Assembly (NCBI GenBank): GCA_963971575.1
Contig: OZ020616.1
Coordinates: forward strand, 25,141,120-25,205,119
Reading direction: 5' to 3'
From: Liopterus haemorrhoidalis
Lineage: Eukaryota; Arthropoda; Insecta; Coleoptera; Dytiscidae
DNA: 64,000 nt
Shown: piece by piece, positions 1-10,872 of the stretch
Numbering within the stretch: position 1 is the first letter of the stretch
Layout: every line of letters begins with the position of its first letter
Translations under genes and position numbers: made by a program
Notes under the pieces: generated by a model
The model's database searches: none
What the model was told of the DNA's origin: nothing
Seen by the model: only the letters and a program-made list of their open reading frames with translations

Positions 1-356
1 TACAAAAAAAAATATTTCGGATTTTTCTCAAAACTGATACACATTGGGCCGTAGATCACAAAAATAAGGTTCATTTTGGATTTTGGCCAACTGTTTTTGA
101 GTAAATCGGAAAAAAAGTACCTAAAAATGACTACATCGGAAAATAGTACCTAAAATTGACTATAACTCAAAAACTAAGGCCTCTTGATTTTTTAAATATT
201 TTTTTATTAATCCTCACCCCAAAATTACCTAACGGCCGTATTTTGGACTGTATTAGGAAAACTTTTTTTTCAAAAAAATTAACAGAGAATATGTGGACAG
301 GTATTTCAAAAAATAAAAGAGATAGGGACCTGCGGTTGGAATTTTTGAAGTTTTAA
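1..356 (+). repeat. Partial satellite unit at left edge
   Basis: The window opens inside a unit and shows roughly its last 356 bases, from the poly-A tract before ATATTTCGGATTTTTCTC to the landmark at 357. It carries the variant TTCAAAAAATAAAAGAG (C of AACTAAAAG changed to A), shared with the unit ending at 2327. It therefore pairs with 1972-2327 in the 1971 bp higher-order period, and the array evidently continues to the left. Confidence 0.95.
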
Positions 357-400
357 GGTCCGGTATATGGTAAAGGCACATTTTAAAACATATTTTAAAC

Positions 401-432
401 AAAAAAAATTTTGAAAAATTTTGAAATTTTTG
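401..432 (+). other. Phased A/T-tract block (likely intrinsically curved DNA), present in every unit
   Basis: The block consists of an A run into TTTT, G, AAAAATTTT, G, AAATTTTT, G. The separating G residues fall 9-10 bases apart, close to one helical turn. A/T tracts phased with the helix are known to bend DNA, and curvature is common in satellites. Curvature here is inferred, not measured. The A run before the first TTTT varies by one to three bases between units. Confidence 0.6.
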
Positions 433-460
433 TAATAGAATTTAATTTTTCAAAAAATTA

Positions 461-494
461 TATCTCAATAACGGTAAAAGATAGGGACCTCTGG
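461..494 (+). repeat. Diverged internal motif, copy 1 of 3 in the unit
   Basis: The core reads TATCTCAATAACGGTAAAAG followed by ATAGGGACCTCTGG. It resembles two other stretches of the same unit: 816-845 (TATAACTCAAAAACTAAGG, then CCTCTT) and 958-995 (TATTTCAAAAACTAAAAGAG, then ATAGGGACCTGCGG). After both AGGGACCT copies a TTTAAATTTTTGAG or TTGGAATTTTTGAAG tail follows, so the similarity reaches about 45 bp there. This suggests that the 657 bp unit grew from a shorter ancestral repeat. Confidence 0.6.
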
Positions 495-620
495 TTTAAA
501 TTTTTGAGTTCCTCAAGTCCATTTTAGTCGAAGGAAATTAGGGCCTTAATAACCAAACTTATACAAAAGCATGTATCATTAAACAAAACCCTTAAAAATG
601 GCAAAAAATCGAAAAATCGT

Positions 621-634
621 AAGGGGGACCCCTT
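621..634 (+). other. GC-rich near-palindrome, most variable patch of the unit
   Basis: The sequence AAGGGGGACCCCTT has six-base arms (AAGGGG and CCCCTT) around GA. It is the most G+C-rich spot of an otherwise AT-rich unit. Its core differs between unit types: GGGGGACC, GGATGACC, GCGGGACC, GGGAGACC, GGGGAACC, AGGGAACC, TGGGGACC and CGGGGACC all occur. It therefore works as a barcode for following unit lineages. A role as a protein site or hairpin is only speculation. Confidence 0.6.
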
Positions 635-759
635 CGATAAGAAATCTCGAATTTTTACAAAAAAAAATATTTCGGATTTTTCTCAAAATTGATACACATT
701 GGGCCGTAGATTTCAAAAATAAGGTTCATTTTGGATTTTGGCCAACTGTTTCTGAGTAA

Positions 760-818
760 ATCAGAAAAAAAGTACCTAAAATTGACTATATCGGAAAATA
801 GTACCTAAAATTGACTAT
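760..818 (+). repeat. Internal 30/29 bp direct duplication within each unit
   Basis: A 30-base segment (760-789) is followed directly by a 29-base copy (790-818). Both begin ATCRGAAAA and share GTACCTAAAATTGACTAT. The two halves have drifted separately: in many units the first copy reads AAAATGACTACATC while the second stays AAATTGACTATA. The duplication is present in all units inspected, so it predates amplification of the array. Confidence 0.85.
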
Positions 819-3269
819 AACTCAAAAACTAAGGCCTCTTGATTTTTTTAAATATTTTTTTATTAATCCTCACCCCAAAATTACCTAACAGCCGTATTTT
901 GGACTGTATTAGGAAAACTTTTTTTTTCAAAAAAATTAACAGAGAATATATGAACAGGTATTTCAAAAACTAAAAGAGATAGGGACCTGCGGTGGGAATT
1001 TTTGAAGTTTTAAGGTCCGATATATGGTAAAGGCATATTTTAAAACATATTTTAAACAAAAAAAATTTTTGAAAAATTTTGAAATTTTTGTAATAGAATT
1101 TAATTTATCAAAAAATTATATCTCAATAACGGTAAAAGATAGGGACCTCTGGTTTAAATTTTTGAGTTCCTCAAGTCCATTTCAGTCGAAGGAAATTAGG
1201 GCCTTAATAACCAAACTTATACAAAAGCATGTATCATTAAACAAAACCCTTAAAAATGGCAAAAAATCGAAAAATCGTAAGGGAGACCCCTTCGATAAGA
1301 AATCTAGAATTTTTACCAAAAAAAATATTTCGGATTTTACTCAAAATTGATACACATTGGGCCGTAGATCACAAAAATAAGGTTCATTTTGGATTTTGGC
1401 CAACTGTTTTTGAGTAAATCGGAAAAAAAGTACCTAAAATTGACTATATCGGAAAATAGTACCTAAAATTGACTATAACTCAAAAACTAAAGCCTCTTGA
1501 TTTTTTTAAATATTTTTTTATTAATCCTCACCCCAAAATTACCTAACGGCCGTATTTTGGACTGTATTAGGAAAACTTTTTTTTTTTCAAAAAAATTAAC
1601 AGAATATATGAACATGTATTTCAAAAACTAAAAGAGATAGGGACCTGCGGTTGGAACTTTTGAAGTTTTAAGGTCCGATATATGGTAAAGGCACATTTTA
1701 AAACATATTTTAAACAAAAAAAAAATTTGAAAAATTTTGAAATTTTTGTAATAGAATTTAATTTTTCAAAAAATTATATCTCAATAACGGTAAAAGATAG
1801 GGACCTCTGGTTTAAATTTTTGATTTCCTCAAGTCCATTTTAGTCGAAGGAAATTAGGGCCTTAATAACCAAACTTATACAAAAGCATGTATCATTAAAC
1901 AAAACCTTTAAAAATGGCAAAAAATCAAAAAATCGTAAGGGGGACCCCTTCGATAAGAAATCTCGAATTTTTACAAAAAAAAATATTTCGGATTTTTCTC
2001 AAAATTGATACACATTGGGCCGTAGATCACAAAAATAAGGTTCATTTTGGATTTTGGCCAACTGTTTTTGAGTAAATCGGAAAAAAAGTACCTAAAAATG
2101 ACTACATCGGAAAATAGTACCTAAAATTGACTATAACTCAAAAACTAAGGCCTCTTGATTTTTTAAATATTTTTTTATTAATCCTCACCCCAAAATTACC
2201 TAACGGCCGTATTTTGGACTGTATTAGGAAAACTTTTTTTTCAAAAAAATTAACAGAGAATATGTGGACAGGTATTTCAAAAAATAAAAGAGATAGGGAC
2301 CTGCGGTTGGAATTTTTGAAGTTTTAAGGTCCAGTATATGGTAAAGGCACATTTTAAAACATATTTTAAACAAAAAAAATTTTGAAAAATTTTGAAATTT
2401 TTGTAATAGAATTTAATTTTTCAAAAAATTATATCTCAATAACGGTAAAAGATAGGGACCTCTGGTTTAAATTTTTGAGTTCCTCAAGTCCATTTTAGTC
2501 GAAGGAAATTAGGGCCTTAATAACCAAACTTATACAAAAGCATGTATCATTAAACAAAACCCTTAAAAATGGCAAAAAATCGAAAAATCGTAAGGGGGAC
2601 CCCTTCGATAAGAAATCTCGAATTTTTACAAAAAAAAATATTTCGGATTTTTCTCAAAATTGATACACATTGGGCCGTAGATTTCAAAAATAAGGTTCAT
2701 TTTGGATTTTGGCCAACTGTTTCTGAGTAAATCAGAAAAAAAGTACCTAAAATTGACTATATCGGAAAATAGTACCTAAAATTGACTATAACTCAAAAAC
2801 TAAGGCCTCTTGATTTTTTTAAATATTTTTTTATTAATCCTCACCCCAAAATTACCTAACAGCCGTATTTTGGACTGTATTAGGAAAACTTTTTTTTTAA
2901 AAAAAATTAACAGAGAATATATGAACAGGTATTTCAAAAACTAAAAGAGATAGGGACCTGCGGTGGGAATTTTTGAAGTTTTAAGGTCCGATATATGGTA
3001 AAGGCATATTTTAAAACATATTTTAAACAAAAAAAATTTTTGAAAAATTTTGAAATTTTTGTAATAGAATTTAATTTATCAAAAAATTATATCTCAATAA
3101 CGGTAAAAGATAGGGACCTCTGGTTTAAATTTTTGAGTTCCTCAAGTCCATTTCAGTCGAAGGAAATTAGGGCCTTAATAACCAAACTTATACAAAAGCA
3201 TGTATCATTAAACAAAACCCTTAAAAATGGCAAAAAATCGAAAAATCGTAAGGGGGACCTCTTCGATAA

Positions 3270-3282
3270 GAATTCTAGAATT
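3270..3282 (+). other. EcoRI/XbaI variant palindrome AATTCTAGAATT, sparse lineage marker
   Basis: Most units read AAATCTCGAATTT or AAATCTAGAATTT here. A few read GAATTCTAGAA, creating EcoRI (GAATTC) overlapping XbaI (TCTAGA). I found this form starting at 3270, 5240, 17076, 23650, 30885, 42034, 44668, 51236, 53870 and 55846. It occurs once per HOR in domain III (last unit of A, B and C) and twice per HOR copy in domain V. Confidence 0.85.
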
Positions 3283-6200
3283 TTTACCAAAAAAAATATT
3301 TCGGATTTTTCTCAAAATTGATACACATTGGGCCGTAGATCACAAAAATAAGGTTCATTTTGGATTTTGGCGAACTGTTTTTGAGTAAATCGGAAAAAAA
3401 GTACCTAAAAATGACTACATCGGAAAATAGTACCTAAAATTGACTATAACTCAAAAACTAAGGCCTCTTGATTTTTTTAAATATTTTTTTATTAATCCTC
3501 ACCCCAAAATTACCTAACGGCCGTATTTTGGACTGTATTAGGAAAACTTTTTTTTCAAAAAAATTAACAGAGAATATGTGGACAGGTATTTCAAAAACTA
3601 AAAGAGATAGGGACCTGCGGTTGGAATTTTTGAAGTTTTAAGGTCCGGTATATGGTAAAGGCACAATTTAAAACATATTTTAAACAAAAAAAAATTTTGA
3701 AAAATTTTGAAATTTTTGTAATAGAATTTAATTTTTCAAAAAATTATATCTCAATAACGGTAAAAGATAGGGACCTCTGGTTTAAATTTTTGAGTTCCTC
3801 AAGTCCATTTAAGTCGAAGGAATTAGGGCCTTAATAACCAAACTTATACAAAAGCATGTATCATTAAACAAAACCCTTAAAAATGGCAAAAAATCGAAAA
3901 ATCGTAAGGATGACCCCTTCGATAAGAAATCTCGAATTTTTACAAAAAAAAATATTTCGGATTTTTCTCAAAATTGATACACATTGGGCCGTAGATTTCA
4001 AAAATAAGGTTCATTTTGGATTTTGGCCAACTGTTTTTGAGTAAATCGGAAAAAAAGTACCTAAAATTGACTATATCGGAAAATAGTACCTAAAATTGAC
4101 TATAACTCAAAAACTAAGGCCTCTTGATTTTTTTAAATTCTTTTTTATTAATCCTCACCCCAAAATTACCTAACGGCCGTATTTTGGACTGTATTAGGAA
4201 AACTTTTTTTTCAAAAAAATTAACAGAGAATATGTGAACAGGTATTTCAAAAACTAAAAGAGATAAGGACCTGCGGTTGGAATTTTTGAAGTTTTAAGGT
4301 CCGGTATATGGTAAAGGCACATTTTAAAACATATTTGAAACAAAAAAAATTTTTGAAAAATTTTGAAATTTTTGTAATAGAATTTAATTTATCAAAAAAT
4401 TATATCTCAATAACGGTAAAAGATAGGGACCTCTGGTTTAAATTTTTGAGTTCCTCAAGTCCATTTTAGTCGAAGGAAATTAGGGCCTTAATAACCAAAC
4501 TTATACAAAAGCATGTATCATTAAACAAAACCCTTAAAAATGGCAAAAAATCGAAAAATCGTAAGGGGGACCCCTTCGATAAGAAATCTCGAATTTTTAC
4601 AAAAAAAATATTTCGGATTTTTCTCAAAATTGATACACATTGGGCCGTAGATTTCAAAAATAAGGTTCATTTTGGATTTTGGCCAACTGTTTCTGAGTAA
4701 ATCAGAAAAAAAGTACCTAAAATTGACTATATCGGAAAATAGTACATAAAATTGACTATAACTCAAAAACTAAGGCCTCTTGATTTTTTTAAATATTTTT
4801 TTATTAATCCTCACCCCAAAATTACCTAACAGCCGTATTTTGGACTGTATTAGGAAAACTTTTTTTTTCAAAAAAATTAACAGAGAATATATGAACAGGT
4901 ATTTCAAAAACTAAAAGAGATAGGGACCTGCGGTGGGAATTTTTGAAGTTTTAAGGTCCGATATATGGTAAAGGCATATTTTAAAACATATTTTAAACAA
5001 AAAAAATTTTTGAAAAATTTTGAAATTTTTGTAATAGAATTTAATTTATCAAAAAATTATATCTCAATAACGGTAAAAGATAGGGACCTCTGGTTTAAAT
5101 TTTTGAGTTCCTCAAGTCCATTTCAGTCGAAGGAAATTAGGGCCTTAATAACCAAACTTATACAAAAGCATGTATCATTAAACAAAACCCTTAAAAATGG
5201 CAAAAAATCGAAAAATCGTAAGGGGGACCCCTTCGATAAGAATTCTAGAATTTTTACCAAAACAAATATTTCGGATTTTTTTCAAAATTGATACACATTG
5301 GGCCGTAGATCACAAAAATAAGGTTCATTTTGGATTTTGGCCAACTGTTTTTGAGTAAATCGGAAAAAAAGTACCTAAAATTGACTATATCGGAAAATAG
5401 TACCTAAAATTGACTATAACTCAAAAACTAAGGCCTCTTGATTTTTTTAAATATTTTTTTATTAATCCTCACCCCAAAATTACCTAACGGCCGTATTTTG
5501 GACTGTATTAGGAAAACTTTTTTTTCAAAAAAATTAACAGAGAATATGTGAACAGGTATTTCAAAAACTGAAAGAGATAGGGACCTGCGGTTGGAATTTT
5601 TGAAGTTTTAAGGTCCGGTATATGGTAAATGCACATTTTAAAACATATTTGAAACAAAAAAAATTTTTGAAAAATTTTGAAATTTTTGTAATAGAATTTA
5701 ATTTATCAAAAAATTATATCTCAATAACGGTAAAAGATAGGGACCTCTGGTTTAAATTTTTGAGTTCCTCAAGTCCATTTTAGTCGAAGGAAATTAGGGC
5801 CTTAATAACCAAACTTATACAAAAGCATGTATCATTAAACAAAACCCTTAAAAATGGCAAAAAATCGAAAAATCGTAAGGGGGACCCCTTCGATAAGAAA
5901 TCTCGAATTTTTACAAAAAAAAATATTTCGGATTTTTCTCAAAATTGATACACATTGGGCCGTAGATTTCAAAAATAAGGTTCATTTTGGATTTTGGCCA
6001 ACTGTTTCTGAGTAAATCAGAAAAAAAGTACCTAAAATTGACTATATCGGAAAATAGTACCTAAAATTGACTATAACTCAAAAACTAAGGCCTCTTGATT
6101 TTTTTAAATATTTTTTTATTAATCCTCACCCCAAAATTACCTAACAGCCGTATTTTGGACTGTATTAGGAAAACTTTTTTTTTCAAAAAAATTAACAGAG

Positions 6201-6927
6201 AATATATGAACAGGTATTTCAAAAACTAAAAGAGATAGGGACCTGCGGTGGGAATTTTTGAAGTTTTAAGGTCCGATATATGGTAAAGGCATATTTTAAA
6301 ACATATTTTAAACAAAAAAAATTTTTGAAAAATTTTGAAATTTTTGTAATAGAATTTAATTTATCAAAAAATTATATCTCAATAACGGTAAAAGATAGGG
6401 ACCTCTGGTTTAAATTTTTGAGTTCCTCAAGTCCATTTCAGTCGAAGGAAATTAGGGCCTTAATAACCAAACTTATACAAAAGCATGTATCATTATACAA
6501 AACCCTTAAAAATGGCAAAAAATCGAAAAATCGTAAGGGAGACCCCTTCGATAAGAAATCTCGAATTTTTACAAAAAAAAATATTTCGGATTTTTCTCAA
6601 AATTGATACACATTGGGCCGTAGATCACAAAAATAAGGTTCATTTTGGATTTTGGCCAACTGTTTTTGAGTAAATCGGAAAAAAAGTACCTAAAATTGAC
6701 TATATCGGAAAATAGTACCTAAAATTGACTATAACTCAAAAACTAAGGCCTCTTGATTTTTTTAAATATTTTTTTATTAATCCTCACCCCAAAATTACCT
6801 AACGGCCGTATTTTGGACTGTATTAGGAAAACTTTTTTTTTTTCAAAAAAATTAACAGAATATATGAACATGTATTTCAAAAACTAAAAGAGATAGGGAC
6901 CTGCGTTCGGAACTTTTGAAGTTTTAA

Positions 6928-9900
6928 GGTCCGATATATGGTAAAGGCACATTTTAAAACATATTTTTAACAAAAAAAAAATTTGAAAAATTTTGAAATT
7001 TTTGTAATAGAATTAAATTTTTCAAAAAATTATATCTCAATAACGGTAAAAGATAGGGACCTCTGGTTTAAATTTTTGATTTCCTCAAGTCCATTTTAGT
7101 CGAAGGAAATTAGGGCCTTAATAACCAAACTTATACAAAAGCATGTATCATTAAACAAAACCCTTAAAAATGGCAAAAAATCGAAAAATCGTAAGGGGGA
7201 CCCCTTCGATAAGAAATCTCGAATTTTTACAAAAAAAAATATTTCGGATTTTTCTCAAAATTGATACACATTGGGCCGTAGATCACAAAAATAAGGTTCA
7301 TTTTGGATTTTGGCCAACTGTTTTTGAGTAAATCGGAAAAAAAGTACCTAAAATTGACTATATCGGAAAATAGTACCTAAAATTGACTATAACTCAAAAA
7401 CTAAGGCCTCTTGATTTTTTTAAATATTTTTTTATTAATCCTCACCCCAAAATTACCTAACGGCCGTATTTTGGACTGTATTAGGAAAACTTTTTTTTCA
7501 AAAAAATTAACAGAGAATATGTGGACAGGTATTTCAAAAACTAAAAGAGATAGGGACCTGCGGTTGGAATTTTTGAAGTTTTAAGGTCCGGTATATGGTA
7601 AAGGCACAATTTAAAACATATTTTAAACAAAAAAAAATTTTGAAAAATTTTGAAATTTTTGTAATAGAATTTAATTTTTCAAAAAATTATATCTCAATAA
7701 CGGTAAAAGATAGGGACCTCTGGTTTAAATTTTTGAGTTCCTCAAGTCCATTTTAGTCGAAGGAAATTAGGGCCTTAATAACAAAACTTATACAAAAGCA
7801 TGTATCATTAAACAAAACCCTTAAAAATGGCAAAAAATCGAAAAACCGTAAGGGGGACCTCTTCGATAAGAAATCTCGAATTTTTACAAAAAAAAATATT
7901 TCGGATTTTTCTCAAAATTGATACACATTGGGCCGTAGATCACAAAAATAAGGTTCATTTTGGATTTTGGCCCACTGTTTTTGATTAAATCGGAAAAAAA
8001 GTACCTAAAAATGACTACATCGGAAAATAGTACCTAAAATTGACTGTAACTCAAAAACTAAGGCCTCTTGATTTTTTTAAATATTTTTTTATTAATCCTC
8101 ACCCCAAAATTACCTAACGGCCGTATTTTGGACTGTATTAGGAAAACTTTTTTTTTTTCAAAAAAATTAACAGAATATATGAACATGTATTTCAAAAACT
8201 AAAAGAGATAGGGACCTGCGGTTGGAACTTTTGAAGTTTTAAGGTCCGATATATGGTAAAGGCACATTTTAAAACATATTTTAAACAAAAAAAAAATTTG
8301 AAAAATTTTGAAATTTTTGTAATAGAATTTAATTTTTCAAAAAATTATATCTCAATAACGGTAAAAGATAGGGACCTCTGGTTTAAATTTTTGATTTCCT
8401 CAAGTCCATTTTAGTCGAAGGAAATTAGGGCCTTAATAACCAAACTTATACAAAAGCATGTATCATTAAACAAAACCCTTAAAAATGGCAAAAAATCGAA
8501 AAATCGTAACGGGGACCCCTTCGATAAGAAATCTCGAATTTTTACAAAAAAAAATATTTCGGATTTTTCTCAAAATTGATACACATTGGGCCGTAGATCA
8601 CAAAAATAAGGTTCATTTTGGATTTTGGCCAACTGTTTTTGAGTAAATCGGAAAAAAAGTACCTAAAAATGACTACATCGGAAAATAGTACCTAAAATTG
8701 ACTATAACTCAAAAACTAAGGCCTCTTGATTTTTTTAAATATTTTTTTATTAATCCTCACCGCAAAATTACCTAACGGCCGTATTTTGGACTGTATTAGG
8801 AAAACTTTTTTTTCAAAAAAATTAACAGAGAATATGTGGACAGGTATTTCAAAAACTAAAAGAGATAGGGACCTGCGGTTGGAATTTTTGAAGTTTTAAG
8901 GTCCGGTATATGGTAAAGGCACATTTTAAAACATATTTTAAACAAAAAAAAATTTTGAAAAATTTTGAAATTTTTGTAATAGAATTTAATTTTTCAAAAA
9001 ATTATATCTCAATAACGGTAAAAGATAGGGACCTCTGGTTTAAATTTTTGAGTTCCTCAAGTCCATTTTAGTCGAAGGAAATTAGGGCCTTAATAACAAA
9101 ACTTATACAAAAGCATGTATCATTAAACAAAACCCTTAAAAATGGCAAAAAATCGAAAAATCGTAAGGGGGACCTCTTCGATAAGAAATCTCGAATTTTT
9201 ACAAAAAAAAATATTTCGGATTTTTCTCAAAATTGATACACATTGGGCCGTAGATCACAAAAATAAGGTTCATTTTGGATTTTGGCCCACTGTTTTTGAG
9301 TAAATCGGAAAAAAAGTACCTAAAAATGACTACATCGGAAAATAGTACCTAAAATTGACTATAACTCAAAAACTAAGGCCTCTTGATTTTTTTAAATATT
9401 TTTTTATTAATCCTCACCCCAAAATTACCTAACGGCCGTATTTTGGACTGTATTAGGAAAACTTTTTTTTTTTCAAAAAAATTAACAGAATATATGAACA
9501 TGTATTTCAAAAACTAAAAGAGATAGGGACCTGCGGTTGGAACTTTTGAAGTTTTAAGGTCCGATATATGGTAAAGGCACATTTTAAAACATATTTTAAA
9601 CAAAAAAAAAATTTGAAAAATTTTGAAATTTTTGTAATAGAATTTAATTTTTCAAAAAATTATATCTCAATAACGGTAAAAGATAGGGACCTCTGGTTTA
9701 AATTTTTGAGTTCCTCAAGTCCATTTTAGTCGAAGGAAATTAGGGCCTTAATAACCAAACTTATACACAAGCATGTATCATTAAAAAAAAACTTTAAAAA
9801 TGGCAAAAAATCGAAAAATCGTAAGGATGACCCCTTCGATAAGAAATCTCGAATTTTTACAAAAAAAAATATTTCGGATTTTTCTCAAAATTGATACACA

Positions 9901-10872
9901 TTGGGCCGTAGATTTCAAAAATAAGGTTCATTTTGGATTTTGGCCCACTGTTTTTGAGTAAATCGGAAAAAAAGTACCTAAAATTGACTATATCGGAAAA
10001 TAGTACCTAAAATTGACTATAACTCAAAAACTAAGGCCTCTTGATTTTTTTAAATATTTTTTTATTAATCCTCACCCCAAAATTACCTAACGGCCGTATT
10101 TTGGACTGTATTAGGAAAACTTTTTTTTCAAAAAAATTAACAGAGAATATGTGGACAGGTATTTCAAAAACTAAAAGAGATAGGGACCTGCGGTTGGAAT
10201 TTTTGAAGTTTTAAGGTCCGGTATATGGTAAAGGCACATTTTAAAACATATTTTAAACAAAAAAAAATTTTGAAAAATTTTGAAATTTTTGTAATAGAAT
10301 TTAATTTTTCAAAAAATTATATCTCAATAACGGTAAAAGATAGGGACCTCTGGTTTAAATTTTTGAGTTCCTCAAGTCCATTTTAGTCGAAGGAAATTAG
10401 GGCCTTAATAACCAAACTTATACAAAAGCATGTATCATTAAACAAAACCCTTAAAAATGGCAAAAAATCGAAAAATCGTAAGGGGGACCTCTTCGATAAG
10501 AAATCTCGAATTTTTACAAAAAAAAATATTTCGGATTTTTCTCAAAATTGATACACATTGGGCCGTAGATCACAAAAATAAGGTTCATTTTGGATTTTGG
10601 CCCACTGTTTTTGATTAAATCGGAAAAAAAGTACCTAAAAATGACTACATCGGAAAATAGTACCTAAAATTGACTGTAACTCAAAAACTAAGGCCTCTTG
10701 ATTTTTTTAAATATTTTTTTATTAATCCTCACCCCAAAATTACCTAACGGCCGTATTTTGGACTGTATTAGGAAAACTTTTTTTTTTTCAAAAAAATTAA
10801 CAGAATATATGAACATGTATTTCAAAAACTAAAAGAGATAGGGACCTGCGGTTGGAACTTTTGAAGTTTTAA
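6928..10872 (+). repeat. Domain II: alternating two-variant dimers (~1315 bp)
   Basis: Unit starts are 6928, 7585, 8243, 8900, 9558 and 10215. Two types alternate strictly. One has GAATATATGAACATG upstream and GGAACTTTTGAAG with GGTCCGATATAT at the landmark (6928, 8243, 9558). The other has AGAATATGTGGACAGG and GGTCCGGTATAT (7585, 8900, 10215). A four-unit period of 2630 bp is superimposed: the rare GGCCCACTGTTTTTGATTAAA occurs at about 7970 and 10600. The alternation runs on into the first units of domain III at 10873 and 11529. Confidence 0.8.

Larger units (their letters stand above)
357..1013 (+). repeat. Representative complete satellite unit (first full copy)
   Basis: This 657 bp unit shows the internal anatomy common to all copies. 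In order: landmark and TATATGGTAAAGGC (357-375); phased A/T tracts (401-432); motif copy 1 with AGATAGGGACCTCTGG (461-494); GC-rich near-palindrome (621-634); poly-A run followed by ATTTCGGATTTTTCTC; a 30 bp plus 29 bp direct duplication (760-818); motif copy 2 with CTCAAAAACTAAGGCCT (816-845); two T tracts; CCTAACRGCCGTATTTTGG; a long T tract of variable length (909-917 here); and motif copy 3 with AGATAGGGACCTGCGG (958-995). This copy is an 'a' variant, with TTCTGAG, AATCAG and CAGCCG. The last replaces the CGGCCG (EagI) found in most units. Confidence 0.95.
1..6927 (+). repeat. Domain I: 'a-b' variant pairs with 1971/1315 bp higher-order period
   Basis: Unit starts are 357, 1014, 1672, 2328, 2985, 3642, 4298, 4955, 5612 and 6270. 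Four pairs of variants recur. The 'a' units (357, 2328, 4298, 5612) carry TTCTGAG, AATCAG and CAGCCG in the second half. The 'b' units (1014, 2985, 4955, 6270) carry GGCATATTTT and CATTTCAGTCG. Spacing between pairs is 1971, 1970 and 1315 bp: one extra unit sits between the first, second and third pairs, and none between the third and fourth. Bases 1 to about 1400 match 1972 to about 3370 with only scattered differences (for example GGGAGACC against GGGGGACC near 1284 and 3255). The 'a' units at 4298 and 5612 also share CATATTTGAAAC. Confidence 0.85.

Noticed and set aside
156..356. 66-codon open frame (also at 2127-2327)
   Set aside because: It lies across the internal duplication and T tracts of the satellite unit, and other units carry stops or frame shifts in it. 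Its two copies are 1971 bp apart, as expected from the higher-order period.
631..650. Possible CENP-B box at CTTCGATAAGAAATCTCG
   Set aside because: The core pattern TTCG-N4-A-N2-CGGG is not met: the A position is G and no CGGG follows at the right distance.
357..1013. Retrotransposon or LTR tandem array
   Set aside because: There are no TG...CA termini, primer-binding site, polypurine tract, target-site duplications or reverse-transcriptase frame. Unit borders are arbitrary, as in a satellite.
357..1013. Tandem tRNA, 5S or other RNA gene units
   Set aside because: I saw no internal promoter boxes, no cloverleaf-like segment and no rRNA-like conserved stretch. G+C near 29% and long homopolymer runs argue against a structured RNA.
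4466..4766. Overlapping minus-strand open frames, repeated at several other units
   Set aside because: They are reverse-strand shadows of the repeat, rich in Phe, Ile and Leu because of the A/T tracts. They come and go with single-base indels.
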